This document shows, one piece after another, positions 32,968 through 41,873 of a stretch of DNA of 50,327 nucleotides. The DNA lies in assembly GCA_946887105.1 (NCBI GenBank), contig CAMPKJ010000006.1, positions 1 through 50,327 on the forward strand, given 5' to 3'. A program made the position numbers and the translations under genes. The stretch comes from an uncultured Acidobacteriota bacterium. Lineage in GTDB: Bacteria; Acidobacteriota; Thermoanaerobaculia; Gp7-AA8. A model generated the notes under the pieces. The model searched no databases. It saw nothing but the letters and a program-made list of their open reading frames with translations, and was not told the DNA's origin. How positions within the stretch are numbered: the stretch's first letter is position 1; each line of letters opens with the position of its first letter.

Positions 32968-34200
32968 ATGACACATTCGAAACTTGTCGCCACCAGCAAG
33001 GAGATCAGTATGAGCGCAACAAGCAAGGAAGCCGTGCGTCCGTTCCGGGTGAACGTTCCGGAAGCGGAACTGACCGATCTGCGCCGGCGCATCAAAGCGA
33101 CGAGGTTTCCCGGCAAAGAGCTCGTCGACGACGGATCGCAGGGCGTGCAGCTCGCGGCCATCCAGAAGCTGGCGGACTACTGGGCGAACCGCTACGACTG
33201 GCGGAAGGTCGAGGCGCGGCTCAACGCGCTGCCGCAGTTCGTCACCGATATCGACGGCGTCGACATCCACTTCATCCATGTCCGCTCGAAAAATCGAAAC
33301 GCGCTTCCGCTGATCGTCACGCACGGCTGGCCCGGTTCGATCATCGAGGAGCTGAAGCTCATCGAGCCGTTGACCAACCCGGCGGCGCACGGAGGGAACG
33401 CTGAGGATTCGTTCGACGTGGTGATCCCGTCATTACCCGGCTACGGCTTTTCCGGCAAGCCGGCCGAGCTCGGATGGGAGCCGGTTCGCATCGCCCGCGC
33501 CTGGATCGTGCTGATGAAGCGCCTCGGCTACACGCATTTCGTCGCTTCAGGCGGCGATTGGGGCGATCCGGTGACGGAACAGATGGCGGTGCTTGCACCT
33601 TCGGAGGTTCTCGGTATCCATCTGAACCTGCCGTCGACCGTGCCTCCCGAGATTTTCAAGGCCCTCGGTGCCGGCGGGGCCGCTCCGGAAGGACTCTCGG
33701 CTGACGAGCAGCGTGCGTACGGCCAATTGGAGTTTTTCCTGAAGAAGGGACTGGCGTACGCCCAGGAGATGAGCAACCGTCCGCAGACGCTGTACGCGAT
33801 GGAGGATTCGCCGGTCGGGTTGGCGGCGTGGATTCTCGATCACGACGCCCGCAGTTACGAGCTCATCGCGCGCGTGTTCGATGGTCAGCCCGAGGGCCTG
33901 ACCCGGGACGACGTCCTCGACAACATCACGCTTTATTGGCTCACCACTACGGCGGTGTCTTCGGCTCGCCTGTACTGGGAAAACCGAATTCCGTTCTTTG
34001 CCCCTCAGGGAGTAACGACGCCGGTCGCTGTGAGCGCGTTTCCGGATGAGCTCTACCAGGCCCCGCGGAGCTGGACGGAACGGGCCTTTCCCAAGCTCAT
34101 GCATTACAACCGCCTCGAAAAAGGCGGTCACTTTGCGTCGTGGGAGCAGCCGGAGATTTTCGTGTCGGAGCTCCGCGCCTCCTTCAGAACGCTTCGCTGA
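32968..34200 (+). CDS. EHN-type epoxide hydrolase, copy 1
   Basis: A 410-aa epoxide hydrolase with the N-terminal EHN domain (RPFRVNVPEAELTDLRRRI...) before the alpha/beta-hydrolase core. Oxyanion motif HGWPGS, nucleophile Asp197 in GGDWG, and catalytic His388 in KGGHFASWEQP are all present, so the enzyme looks active. Unlike copies 2 and 3 it has no clear signal peptide. AAAGGA precedes two in-frame ATGs (32962 and 32968); the second has the better spacing. It would open an epoxide through an Asp-ester intermediate; the substrate is unknown. A hairpin lies directly after the stop. Confidence 0.9.
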   Translation: MTHSKLVATSKEISMSATSKEAVRPFRVNVPEAELTDLRRRIKATRFPGKELVDDGSQGVQLAAIQKLADYWANRYDWRKVEARLNALPQFVTDIDGVDIHFIHVRSKNRNALPLIVTHGWPGSIIEELKLIEPLTNPAAHGGNAEDSFDVVIPSLPGYGFSGKPAELGWEPVRIARAWIVLMKRLGYTHFVASGGDWGDPVTEQMAVLAPSEVLGIHLNLPSTVPPEIFKALGAGGAAPEGLSADEQRAYGQLEFFLKKGLAYAQEMSNRPQTLYAMEDSPVGLAAWILDHDARSYELIARVFDGQPEGLTRDDVLDNITLYWLTTTAVSSARLYWENRIPFFAPQGVTTPVAVSAFPDELYQAPRSWTERAFPKLMHYNRLEKGGHFASWEQPEIFVSELRASFRTLR

Positions 34201-34223
34201 TCGATGGACTTCGATCGATCAGC
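34196..34223 (+). terminator. Hairpin after epoxide hydrolase copy 1
   Basis: Perfect 10-bp arms GCTGATCGAT/ATCGATCAGC with an 8-nt loop, overlapping the TGA stop. The next start is 72 nt downstream. Confidence 0.6.
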
Positions 34224-34295
34224 GATCGTCATCGATCCGCTTCTCGGCGTGGCTCTCAGTCCGTGCAGACGCGTAACACAAAGAAAGGAATTCTC

Positions 34296-35630
34296 ATGAC
34301 TCGACTTTTTCAGATGACGGCAATCAGTGTGGCGATGGCAACGATGCTCATTACGAACACCGACGGAAAGGAATCAACCATGACCCAGGTCGAACAAGTG
34401 GCAACCAGGACCGCGCGTCCGGCGAGAGTGGAACACGGAGAAGCGGCAATCCGCCCCTTCAACGTCAAAGTTCCCGAAGCGGCGCTGGCCGACCTTCGCC
34501 GGCGCCTCGTCGCGACCCGCTGGCCGGACAAAGAGACGGTCGCGGATGACTCGCAAGGAGCTCAGCTCGCGAAACTCCAGGAGCTCGTTCGCTACTGGGG
34601 GACGGACTACGACTGGCGAAAGGCGGAGGCGAAACTCAATGCGTTCCCGCAGTTCGTCACGAAGATCGACGGAGTCGACATCCACTTCATCCACGTCCGC
34701 TCCCGGCACGCGAACGCGATGCCGATCATCATCACTCACGGCTGGCCGGGCTCAGTCTTCGAACAGATCAAGCTCATTGGCCCGCTCACCGACCCGACGC
34801 AGTACGGCGGCCGAGCCGAGGATGCGTTCGACGTCGTGATTCCATCGCTGCCGGGCTTCGGCTTCTCCGAGCGTCCGACCGCGGCCGGCTGGGGACTGGA
34901 ACGCATCGGCAGCGCCTGGGCCGTGCTCATGAAGCGGCTGGGATACTCGCGGTACGTCGCCCAGGGCGGCGACTGGGGTGCGGGCGTTGTGGAGGCGATG
35001 GGGCGGCAGGCGCCGAACGGCCTGCGCGGCATCCACACCAACCTCCCGGCGGTGATTACACCCGAAGTGGGAGCGGCACTCGGAGGAGACCCGGCCGCGC
35101 TGGCCGCGCTCTCTGAGAAGGAACGCTCCGCAGTCAGGGACCTCGGTGCGTACGTCCAGAACGGAGGCCTGAGCTATCTGGTGATGATGGGCGCGCGGCC
35201 GCAGGCGGTCGGCTATGGCCTGACGGATTCCCCCGCGGGACTCGCGGGCTGGATGCTCGTGCACTCGGGGTTCACGAAATGGACGTTTGGAAAAGATCCG
35301 CAGCAGTCTCCGACACTCGATGACGTACTGGACAACTTCTCGCTGTACTGGCTGACGAACACCGCCGCCTCGTCCGCGAGGATCTACTGGGAGAACCGCG
35401 GTCGGGACCTCATCAGTGCGGGTGCGCAGAAGACCGCTGAGATCTCGGTGCCGGTGGCCATCACGGTGTTCCCCGACGAAGTGATTCGGGCGCAGGAAGC
35501 GTGGGCCCGCCGCGCCTTTCCCACGCTCATGTACTTCCGCGAGGTCGACCGCGGCGGTCACTTCGCCATGTGGGAGTACCCCGAGCTCTTCGCGGCCGAA
35601 CTGCGCGCGGCGTTCCGATCCGTACGGTGA
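34296..35630 (+). CDS. EHN-type epoxide hydrolase, copy 2, exported
   Basis: A 444-aa paralog of the preceding gene with a hydrophobic N-terminus (MTRLFQMTAISVAMATMLI) that looks like a signal or anchor, then the EHN domain (RPFNVKVPEAALADLRRRL) and core. HGWPGS, Asp226 (GGDWGAG) and His422 (RGGHFAMWEYP) are intact. AAAGGA precedes the ATG by about 7 nt; the region 34201-34295 between copies holds a hairpin and no gene. An internal ATG at 34381 could produce a cytoplasmic form. The end lies 9 nt before a strong bidirectional hairpin. Confidence 0.9.
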   Translation: MTRLFQMTAISVAMATMLITNTDGKESTMTQVEQVATRTARPARVEHGEAAIRPFNVKVPEAALADLRRRLVATRWPDKETVADDSQGAQLAKLQELVRYWGTDYDWRKAEAKLNAFPQFVTKIDGVDIHFIHVRSRHANAMPIIITHGWPGSVFEQIKLIGPLTDPTQYGGRAEDAFDVVIPSLPGFGFSERPTAAGWGLERIGSAWAVLMKRLGYSRYVAQGGDWGAGVVEAMGRQAPNGLRGIHTNLPAVITPEVGAALGGDPAALAALSEKERSAVRDLGAYVQNGGLSYLVMMGARPQAVGYGLTDSPAGLAGWMLVHSGFTKWTFGKDPQQSPTLDDVLDNFSLYWLTNTAASSARIYWENRGRDLISAGAQKTAEISVPVAITVFPDEVIRAQEAWARRAFPTLMYFREVDRGGHFAMWEYPELFAAELRAAFRSVR

Positions 35631-35639
35631 GCGCTGACT

Positions 35640-35669
35640 GGAGTGCGGCGGCTGTGGCCGCCGCACTCC
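35640..35669. terminator. Bidirectional hairpin between convergent genes
   Basis: Perfect 13-bp arms GGAGTGCGGCGGC/GCCGCCGCACTCC with a TGTG loop. It lies 9 nt after the copy-2 stop and 13 nt from the end of the opposite oxidoreductase gene. Confidence 0.75.
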
Positions 35670-35682
35670 ATAAGGGCGGGCG

Positions 35683-36432
35683 CTATTGCGCGATGGGTCC
35701 AAAGCGCTCGGTGCGGATCGTGTTGCGCGGTTGGCCCGCTTGCAACAGCAACGCAGCGGCCGCCTCCACGAAACCGGCAGAGCCACAGACGAATGCATCC
35801 GCGACTCCGTCGATTTCGTTCAACAGCGACCGCACGGCGGGCAAGTCGATACGGCCGATCGCGCCGGGCCAGCCCGACTGCACGTCGCGCGTCAGCGTGA
35901 TCCGAAGCGTCAAGCGAGGATCGTTGACGGCGAGATCCGTGAGCTCGTCGTGGTAGATCACATCCTGGCGGGTGCGCGCCGAATACAGAAGTGCTGCCGG
36001 CACGGCGCTCCGTGACAATCGGCGGTGCCGCAGCATGCACATGAGCGGCACAATGCCGCTCCCGCCGCCGACCAGCAGGAGCGGATTCCGCCGTTCGAGC
36101 GCAGACCATACGAAATGGCCTCCGATCGGCCCGCGCAGTTCGATGGTTTCGCCGGGCTGCAGTTGCCCGGTGAGGAACGGAGAGACCTCGCCGTCCTCGA
36201 GGCGCTCGACGGTGAGCTCCACCGCGGACTCTTCCGGCGGCGACGCAATCGAGTAACTGCGTTCCGCGCGATATCCGTCTTCGGCCGTCAGGCGTACATC
36301 GGCGTGTTGGCCCGCCAGGTGCCCGGGCCAGCCGTCGACGGCGAACCGGATGGTCTTCACCCGCGGCGTCTCTTCTCGGATCGATAGGACCGTCGCGGGC
36401 TGCCACGCGGCCGGCTTGAACGCTCTAGTCAC
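35683..36432 (-). CDS. FAD/NAD(P)-binding ferredoxin-reductase-like protein
   Basis: A 249-aa flavin reductase domain protein. The FAD-binding beta-barrel (KTIRFAVDGWPGHLAGQHADVRL, RSYSIAS) is followed by the NAD(P)-binding domain (LLLVGGGSGIVPLMCMLRH) and a C-terminal CGSAGFVEAAAALL. No 2Fe-2S domain is present, so it should pass electrons to a separate partner. Its start overlaps the stop of the sulfite-oxidase-like gene by 8 nt; this pairing of a molybdopterin oxidoreductase with a reductase is recurrent in bacteria and suggests a two-component enzyme. It ends at the 13-bp hairpin. Confidence 0.88.
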   Translation of the reverse strand: MTRAFKPAAWQPATVLSIREETPRVKTIRFAVDGWPGHLAGQHADVRLTAEDGYRAERSYSIASPPEESAVELTVERLEDGEVSPFLTGQLQPGETIELRGPIGGHFVWSALERRNPLLLVGGGSGIVPLMCMLRHRRLSRSAVPAALLYSARTRQDVIYHDELTDLAVNDPRLTLRITLTRDVQSGWPGAIGRIDLPAVRSLLNEIDGVADAFVCGSAGFVEAAAALLLQAGQPRNTIRTERFGPIAQ

Positions 36433-37033
36433 CGTCGTACCGTTGTTCGCGCCACGGATCTCCGTGATTGTGGTACCCGTTCACTTCCCAGAAACCGGGC
36501 TCGTCTTCTTCCATGAACCGCAAGCCGCGGATCCACTTGGCGGACTTCCAGAAATAGAGGTGCGGTACGAGAAGGCGCGCCGGCCCGCCGTGTTCGGGCG
36601 CGAGCGGCTCGCCGTCGTACTCCCATACCACCAGCGCCTTTCCTTCCAACAGATCCTCCGAGGGGAGGTTGGTCGTGTAACCGCCATCGCAGAACGCCGT
36701 CACGAATGGCGAAGGCGGCTCGTCGAGACCCGCGGCTGCCAGGATGCGATCGACGGAGACGCCGCGCCAGTCTGTGTCGAACTTCGACCAGCGCGTCACG
36801 CAGTGAATGTCGACGGTGACGTCCGTCGCGCCAAGCGCGCGAAACTCGTCCCAGTTCCACGACGCGATCCGCGCGCCGTTCTCCGCTTCGAGCGTGAAGG
36901 TCCAGTCGTGCAGCGGCGTGTGCGGCGTGGGCTCAGCCGACAACACCGGAAAATCCGCAGTCGGGTGCTGTCCGGGCGGGAGCCGTTTCGAATCCGATTG
37001 CAACCGTCTGCCTTGAAAGCCGCGCGTGATCAT
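36425..37033 (-). CDS. Sulfite-oxidase/YedY-like molybdopterin oxidoreductase
   Basis: A 202-aa protein that is essentially one molybdopterin-binding (Oxidored_molyb) domain. Cys78 in DIHCVTRWSKFDT is the expected molybdenum ligand; GGYTTNLPSEDLL, GGPARLLVPHLYFWKSAKWIRGL and the C-terminal GYHNHGDPW are family signatures. There is no Tat signal, unlike periplasmic YedY (MsrP), so it probably acts in the cytoplasm. The start ATG 37033 follows GGAGG; a 12-codon upstream extension is less likely. It is translated just ahead of the reductase gene. The substrate cannot be assigned. It starts divergently from epoxide hydrolase copy 3. Confidence 0.88.
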   Translation of the reverse strand: MITRGFQGRRLQSDSKRLPPGQHPTADFPVLSAEPTPHTPLHDWTFTLEAENGARIASWNWDEFRALGATDVTVDIHCVTRWSKFDTDWRGVSVDRILAAAGLDEPPSPFVTAFCDGGYTTNLPSEDLLEGKALVVWEYDGEPLAPEHGGPARLLVPHLYFWKSAKWIRGLRFMEEDEPGFWEVNGYHNHGDPWREQRYDGD

Positions 37034-37086
37034 CCTGCTGCCTCCATGTCGCACACGCGATTGGAGCACGTGCTGCGCGTCCGGAC

Positions 37087-37106
37087 AATTACACGATCGT
37101 GTTATT
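37087..37106. promoter_or_regulatory. 20-bp palindrome, candidate operator
   Basis: A perfect ACACGATCGTGT core (37091-37102) with AAT..ATT flanks, making a near-perfect 20-bp palindrome. It sits in the 142-bp space between the divergent molybdopterin oxidoreductase and epoxide hydrolase copy 3, a typical place for a dimeric repressor site. Confidence 0.5.
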
Positions 37107-37175
37107 TCTTTTCGACACTTTGGTGCAATGGATCGCGCCTCGTCATTCTGGTTTCATGCGCTCGAGGAAAACAGC

Positions 37176-38434
37176 ATGAGGCCATTTGCACGACTGACCT
37201 GGCTCGCCGTCACCGGCGCGATGACCTATCTGGCATATCCGACGCTGTCCGCCGGCAGCCACACTGCCATCCGTCCGTTCCGTGTCAACGTCGCGGACGA
37301 GGCGCTCGCCGATCTTCGCAGGCGCCTCCTGGCAACGCGGTGGGCTGAGAAGGAAACGTCGGCGATCGATCGCAGGGCGTGCAGCTCGCGAGCCTCCAGC
37401 AGCTCGTTCGCTACTGGAGCACCGAATACGACTGGCGAAAGGTGGAAGCGAAGCTCAACGCCCTGCCGCAGTTCATGACCACCATTGACGGATTGGACAT
37501 TCACTTCATCCACGTCCGCTCCCGTCATCCCAACGCCCTGCCCGTGATCATTACTCATGGCTGGCCCGGATCCATCACGGAGCAGCTCGGCATCATCGGT
37601 CCCCTCACCGATCCAACAGCGCATGGCGGAAACGCGCGGGACGCGTTCGACGTGGTCATCCCGTCGATGCCTGGTTACGGTTTCTCCGGCAAGCCGGCCA
37701 GCCCGGGTTGGAACCCGGATCGCATCGCCCGAGCCTGGGCCGAGCTGATGCGCCGCCTCGGATATACCCGCTACGTCGCGCACGGAGGCGACTGGGGATC
37801 GCCGGTCTCGAGCGCGATGGCGCGGCAGATGCCATCAGGACTGCTCGGAATCCACATCAACCTGCCTGCCACCGTACCCCCTGACGTGGCGGCGGTGCTC
37901 GCGAGCGGCGGGCCTGCGCCGGCAGGGCTGTCCGGCGAGGAACGCGCGGCATTCGACTCGCTCGACACCTTCTACAAGAAGCGCCGGGCTTACGCCGCAA
38001 TGATGGGCACGCGCCCGCAGGTCATCGGTCAGGCCTTGACGGACTCGCCAGCGGGGCTTGCGGCCTTCATGTATGACTACAATGATGGCGAGCCCGAGCG
38101 CCTGCTCGCAAGAGACGATTTCCTGGACAACGTCACCCTGTACTGGCTGACGAACAGCGCTGCCTCGTCGGCGCGGCTGTACTGGGAAACCAGTGGCCAG
38201 AGCGTTCTTCTCGCGGCCGCACAGAAGACCTCCGAAATCTCGCTGCCCGTGGCCATTACGGTCTTTCCGGACGAGGTCTATCGCGCGCCGGAAACGTGGG
38301 CGCGGCGCGCGTATCGCAACCTGGTCTACTTCAACGAAGTCGAAAAGGGCGGCCACTTCGCCGCGTGGGAACAGCCCCAGCTCCTGGCTGGCGAACTTCG
38401 TGCTGCATTCCGATCGCTGAGGCCGGCGCCATGA
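37176..38434 (+). pseudogene. EHN-type epoxide hydrolase, copy 3, frameshifted
   Basis: A signal peptide (LAVTGAMTYLAYPTLSAG) and the EHN start (RPFRVNVADEALADLRRRL) lie in the first frame. After TSAID near 37370 one base is missing relative to the paralogs (their DSQGVQL), and the protein continues in another frame from SQGVQLASLQQLVRYW to the normal end. Downstream HGWPGS, GGDWG and [11 protein letters not shown] are intact. Either a real one-base deletion or a sequencing/assembly error. The TGA overlaps the phosphoketolase ATG (ATGA), so loss of this frame could affect coupling. Confidence 0.85.
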
Positions 38435-40785
38435 CGGGAACGCTTTCGGAAGAAGATCTGCGGTGCATCGACGGGTGGTGGCGGGCGGCGAACTATCTCT
38501 CCGTCGGCCAGATCTACCTTCTCGAAAATCCGCTCCTCCGAGAGCCTCTGCGAATCGACCATACGAAACCTCGGCTGCTCGGACACTGGGGGACGACGCC
38601 CGGTCTCAACTTCATCTACGCACATCTCAACCGGATCATCACCGAGCGAAGCCTGAACATCTTCTACATCGCCGGCCCGGGTCATGGCGGTCCCGGACTG
38701 GTTGCAAATACATATCTGGAGGGAACGTACAGCGAGATTTATCCGGACATCTCGCGCGATGAAGCGGGGATGCGCAAGCTGTTCAAACAGTTTTCGTTTC
38801 CGGGCGGCATCCCCAGTCATGTCGCACCGGAGACGCCCGGCTCGATCCACGAAGGCGGTGAGCTCGGCTATGCGCTCGCACATGCGTACGGTGCGGTCTT
38901 CGACAATCCGGACCTGATTGCCGCGTGCGTCATCGGCGATGGTGAAGCAGAGACGGGCCCTCTCGCCGCGAGCTGGCATTCGAACAAGTTCCTCAATGCG
39001 GCACGCGACGGCGCAGTGGTTCCGATCCTTCATCTCAACGGCTACAAGATCGCCAATCCGGCCGTGCTCGCGAGAATCAGCCGCAATGAGCTCGCTCAGC
39101 TCCTGACGGGCTATGGCTACGAGCCGCTTTTCGTCGAGGGCGACGACCCGGGCGTCATGCACCGGTCGATGGCAGAGGCGCTCGACAGAGTGTTCGACTC
39201 CATCGCGGCGATCCAGAGCGCTGCCCGGACGCATGCCCGTGCTGCTCGGCCGATGTGGCCGATGATCGTGTTGCGCTCGCCGAAAGGTTGGACCGGTCCG
39301 AAGGAAGTCGACGGACAGCCGACGGAGAGCTCGTGGCGGTCGCATCAGGTCCCGCTCGCCGATCTCGCGAAGAAGCCCGCGCACCTCGACCTGCTCGAGA
39401 GGTGGATGAAGAGCTACAAGCCCGAGGAGCTGTTCGATGACGAAGGCCGCTTGAAGCCGGAGCTGGCGCGGCTTGCTCCGCAAGGCAAAGCGCGCATGGG
39501 AGCGAATCCGCACGCGAATGGGGGATTGCTCCTTCGGGATCTGCGGATGCCCGACTTCTCCATTTACGGAATCGCCGTCCGTCATCCGGCAACGGAAATG
39601 GCGGAAGCGACGCGCATCGCGGGCAACTTTCTTCGGGACGTGGTCAAGGGAAATCCCGACAACTTTCGCCTCGTCGGTCCGGACGAAACCACCTCCAACC
39701 GCCTGAACGCCGTCTTCGAGGAAACCGATCGCGTCTTCACCGGCGCGATTCTTCCGACGGACGAGCACCTGTCACCCGATGGACGGGTCATGGAGATCCT
39801 CAGCGAGCACGTTTGTCAGGGTTGGCTGGAGGGCTATCTCCTCACGGGCCGTCATGGGTTCTTCTCCTGCTACGAAGCGTTCATTCACATCGTCGACTCG
39901 ATGTTCAACCAGCACGCGAAATGGTTGAAGACAACACGCTCCATCGGCTGGCGCCGGCCGATCGCGTCGCTCAACTATCTGCTCACGTCGCACGTCTGGC
40001 GGCAGGATCACAATGGATTCAGCCACCAGGATCCGGGCTTCATCGATCACGTGGTCAATAAGAAGGCCGAGGTGGTGCGGGTTTATCTGCCGCCCGACGC
40101 CAATACACTGCTGTCGGTCGTCGACCACTGCCTGCGCAGCCGCAATTACGTGAACGTGATCATCGCCGGCAAGCAGCCCGCTCTGCAGTATCTGGACATG
40201 GCCGCGGCCATCGAGCACTGTACGGCCGGTGCCGGCGTCTGGAAGTGGGCCAGCAATGACGATGGATCCGAGCCCGACGTGGTCATGGCTTGCGCGGGAG
40301 ACGTCCCGACGCTGGAGACGCTGGCCGCGGTGGACATTCTCCGGCAGCGCATTCCGGACCTGAAAATCCGCGTCGTGAACGTCGTCGACCTCATGACCCT
40401 GCAGCCGCAAACAGAGCATCCTCATGGGCTCTCGGACGAAGACTTCGATTCGCTCTTCACCACGAACAAGCCGGTCATCTTTGCCTTTCATGGCTACCCG
40501 TGGCTCATCCACCGGCTCACGTACCGGCGCACGAATCACGACAACCTGCACGTGCGCGGTTACAAGGAAGAAGGAACCACCACGACGCCGTTCGACATGA
40601 CCGTGTTGAACGAGCTCGATCGCTGCCACCTCGTGATGGACGTGATCGATCGCGTTCCCGCTCTTCGTACGACTTACGCGCACGTCCAGCAGGAAATGCT
40701 CGACCTGCTCGTCGAGCACCGGCAGTACATCCGCGAGCACGGGGAAGACCTTCCTCGAATCCGTGACTGGACCTGGCCCTATTGA
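38431..40785 (+). CDS. xfp: Xylulose-5-P/fructose-6-P phosphoketolase
   Basis: Thiamine-diphosphate enzyme (784 aa) that cleaves xylulose-5-phosphate (or fructose-6-phosphate) with phosphate to acetyl phosphate and glyceraldehyde-3-phosphate (or erythrose-4-phosphate). Signatures are [40 protein letters not shown], the ThDP-binding [19 protein letters not shown] and the C-terminal [15 protein letters not shown]. Length is normal. The ATG overlaps the stop of the epoxide hydrolase frame, and the acetate kinase gene begins 5 nt after its stop. Together they convert acetyl phosphate to acetate and ATP, a bypass of glycolysis. Confidence 0.95.
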   Translation: MTGTLSEEDLRCIDGWWRAANYLSVGQIYLLENPLLREPLRIDHTKPRLLGHWGTTPGLNFIYAHLNRIITERSLNIFYIAGPGHGGPGLVANTYLEGTYSEIYPDISRDEAGMRKLFKQFSFPGGIPSHVAPETPGSIHEGGELGYALAHAYGAVFDNPDLIAACVIGDGEAETGPLAASWHSNKFLNAARDGAVVPILHLNGYKIANPAVLARISRNELAQLLTGYGYEPLFVEGDDPGVMHRSMAEALDRVFDSIAAIQSAARTHARAARPMWPMIVLRSPKGWTGPKEVDGQPTESSWRSHQVPLADLAKKPAHLDLLERWMKSYKPEELFDDEGRLKPELARLAPQGKARMGANPHANGGLLLRDLRMPDFSIYGIAVRHPATEMAEATRIAGNFLRDVVKGNPDNFRLVGPDETTSNRLNAVFEETDRVFTGAILPTDEHLSPDGRVMEILSEHVCQGWLEGYLLTGRHGFFSCYEAFIHIVDSMFNQHAKWLKTTRSIGWRRPIASLNYLLTSHVWRQDHNGFSHQDPGFIDHVVNKKAEVVRVYLPPDANTLLSVVDHCLRSRNYVNVIIAGKQPALQYLDMAAAIEHCTAGAGVWKWASNDDGSEPDVVMACAGDVPTLETLAAVDILRQRIPDLKIRVVNVVDLMTLQPQTEHPHGLSDEDFDSLFTTNKPVIFAFHGYPWLIHRLTYRRTNHDNLHVRGYKEEGTTTTPFDMTVLNELDRCHLVMDVIDRVPALRTTYAHVQQEMLDLLVEHRQYIREHGEDLPRIRDWTWPY

Positions 40786-40790
40786 GCGAA

Positions 40791-41873
40791 ATGAACATCC
40801 TGGTCCTGAATCCCGGCAGCTCGTCGTTGAAGTTCGGTTTGTTCCGATTTCCGGAGTCGAACCGGATTGCAGGCGGTGTGATCGAGAATGTCTCCGCTGG
40901 CGGAATGGACGAAGCCGTACGCGATGCCGTTTTGCGGCTGCGCCCATCCGCGATCGATGGCGTCGGATGCCGGGTCGTTCACGGAGGAGCGGCGTTTCTC
41001 GTCCCGGCCCAGGTCGACGCATCCGTGCTGGACGAGATTCGCGGTCTGTCCGAGCTCGCACCGCTGCACAATGCATCGGCGATCACAGTGATGGAGTCGG
41101 TGCAACGCGAGCTCGGACCAATCCCCATTGTGGCGGTTTTCGATACGTCCTTTCATCACACCATTCCCGCGGTCGCCTCAACCTACGCGGTTCCGGAGTC
41201 GACGGGCATTCGCCGCTATGGTTTTCACGGCATCTCGTACTCTTACGTCTCGCGCCGCCTGTCCGAGCGCGCTCCCGCCGCGAGCCGCGTCATCCTCTGC
41301 CACCTCGGCAATGGCTCGAGCGTCTGCGCGGTCGCCGATGGAAAGAGCGTGGACACGAGCATGGGACTGACGCCGCTCGAGGGGCTGGTGATGGGAACGC
41401 GGAGCGGCGACCTCGATCCGGGCGCGATTCTTTACCTGTTACGAAAGGGCAGCAGTGCACAGGAAGTGGCGGATCTCCTCAATCACCGTTCCGGCCTTCT
41501 CGGCCTGTCGCAGATCAGCAGCGATGTACGCGAGATCGAGCGTCACGCGGATCGCGGTAACGAACGCGCCGCGCTCGCCCTGGACGTCTTTGCGTATCGC
41601 GTGTCCAAGTACATCGGCGCGTACGCGGCGGTATTGAACGGGCTGGACGCGCTCGTGTTCACCGCAGGGATCGGCGAACACTCCGCGTCGATGCGCGCAC
41701 GGATCTGCAGTGGTCTGACGTTTCTCGGGATCACTCTCGATGAGCGCCGGAACGCCGAACCGCGGCAGGACGAGCGACGCATCAGCGCCGGTCCGATCGA
41801 GGTCTGGGTCATTCCGACGGACGAGGAAGTGACGATTGCGCGCGCCACTGCTGAAATACTGAGCGGCCGATGA
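40791..41873 (+). CDS. ackA: Acetate kinase
   Basis: A 360-aa acetokinase making ATP and acetate from acetyl phosphate and ADP. Signatures are NILVLNPGSSSLKFG, the VVHGG motif, FDTSFHHTIP, the phosphate-binding HLGNGSSVCAV, GTRSGDLDPG and FTAGIGEHS. It is about 40 residues shorter than E. coli AckA, mainly in surface segments. The ATG at 40791 is chosen; a TTG at 40782 overlapping the previous stop is also in frame. It consumes the product of the adjacent phosphoketolase. The stop overlaps the ATPase start (ATGA). Confidence 0.94.
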   Translation: MNILVLNPGSSSLKFGLFRFPESNRIAGGVIENVSAGGMDEAVRDAVLRLRPSAIDGVGCRVVHGGAAFLVPAQVDASVLDEIRGLSELAPLHNASAITVMESVQRELGPIPIVAVFDTSFHHTIPAVASTYAVPESTGIRRYGFHGISYSYVSRRLSERAPAASRVILCHLGNGSSVCAVADGKSVDTSMGLTPLEGLVMGTRSGDLDPGAILYLLRKGSSAQEVADLLNHRSGLLGLSQISSDVREIERHADRGNERAALALDVFAYRVSKYIGAYAAVLNGLDALVFTAGIGEHSASMRARICSGLTFLGITLDERRNAEPRQDERRISAGPIEVWVIPTDEEVTIARATAEILSGR

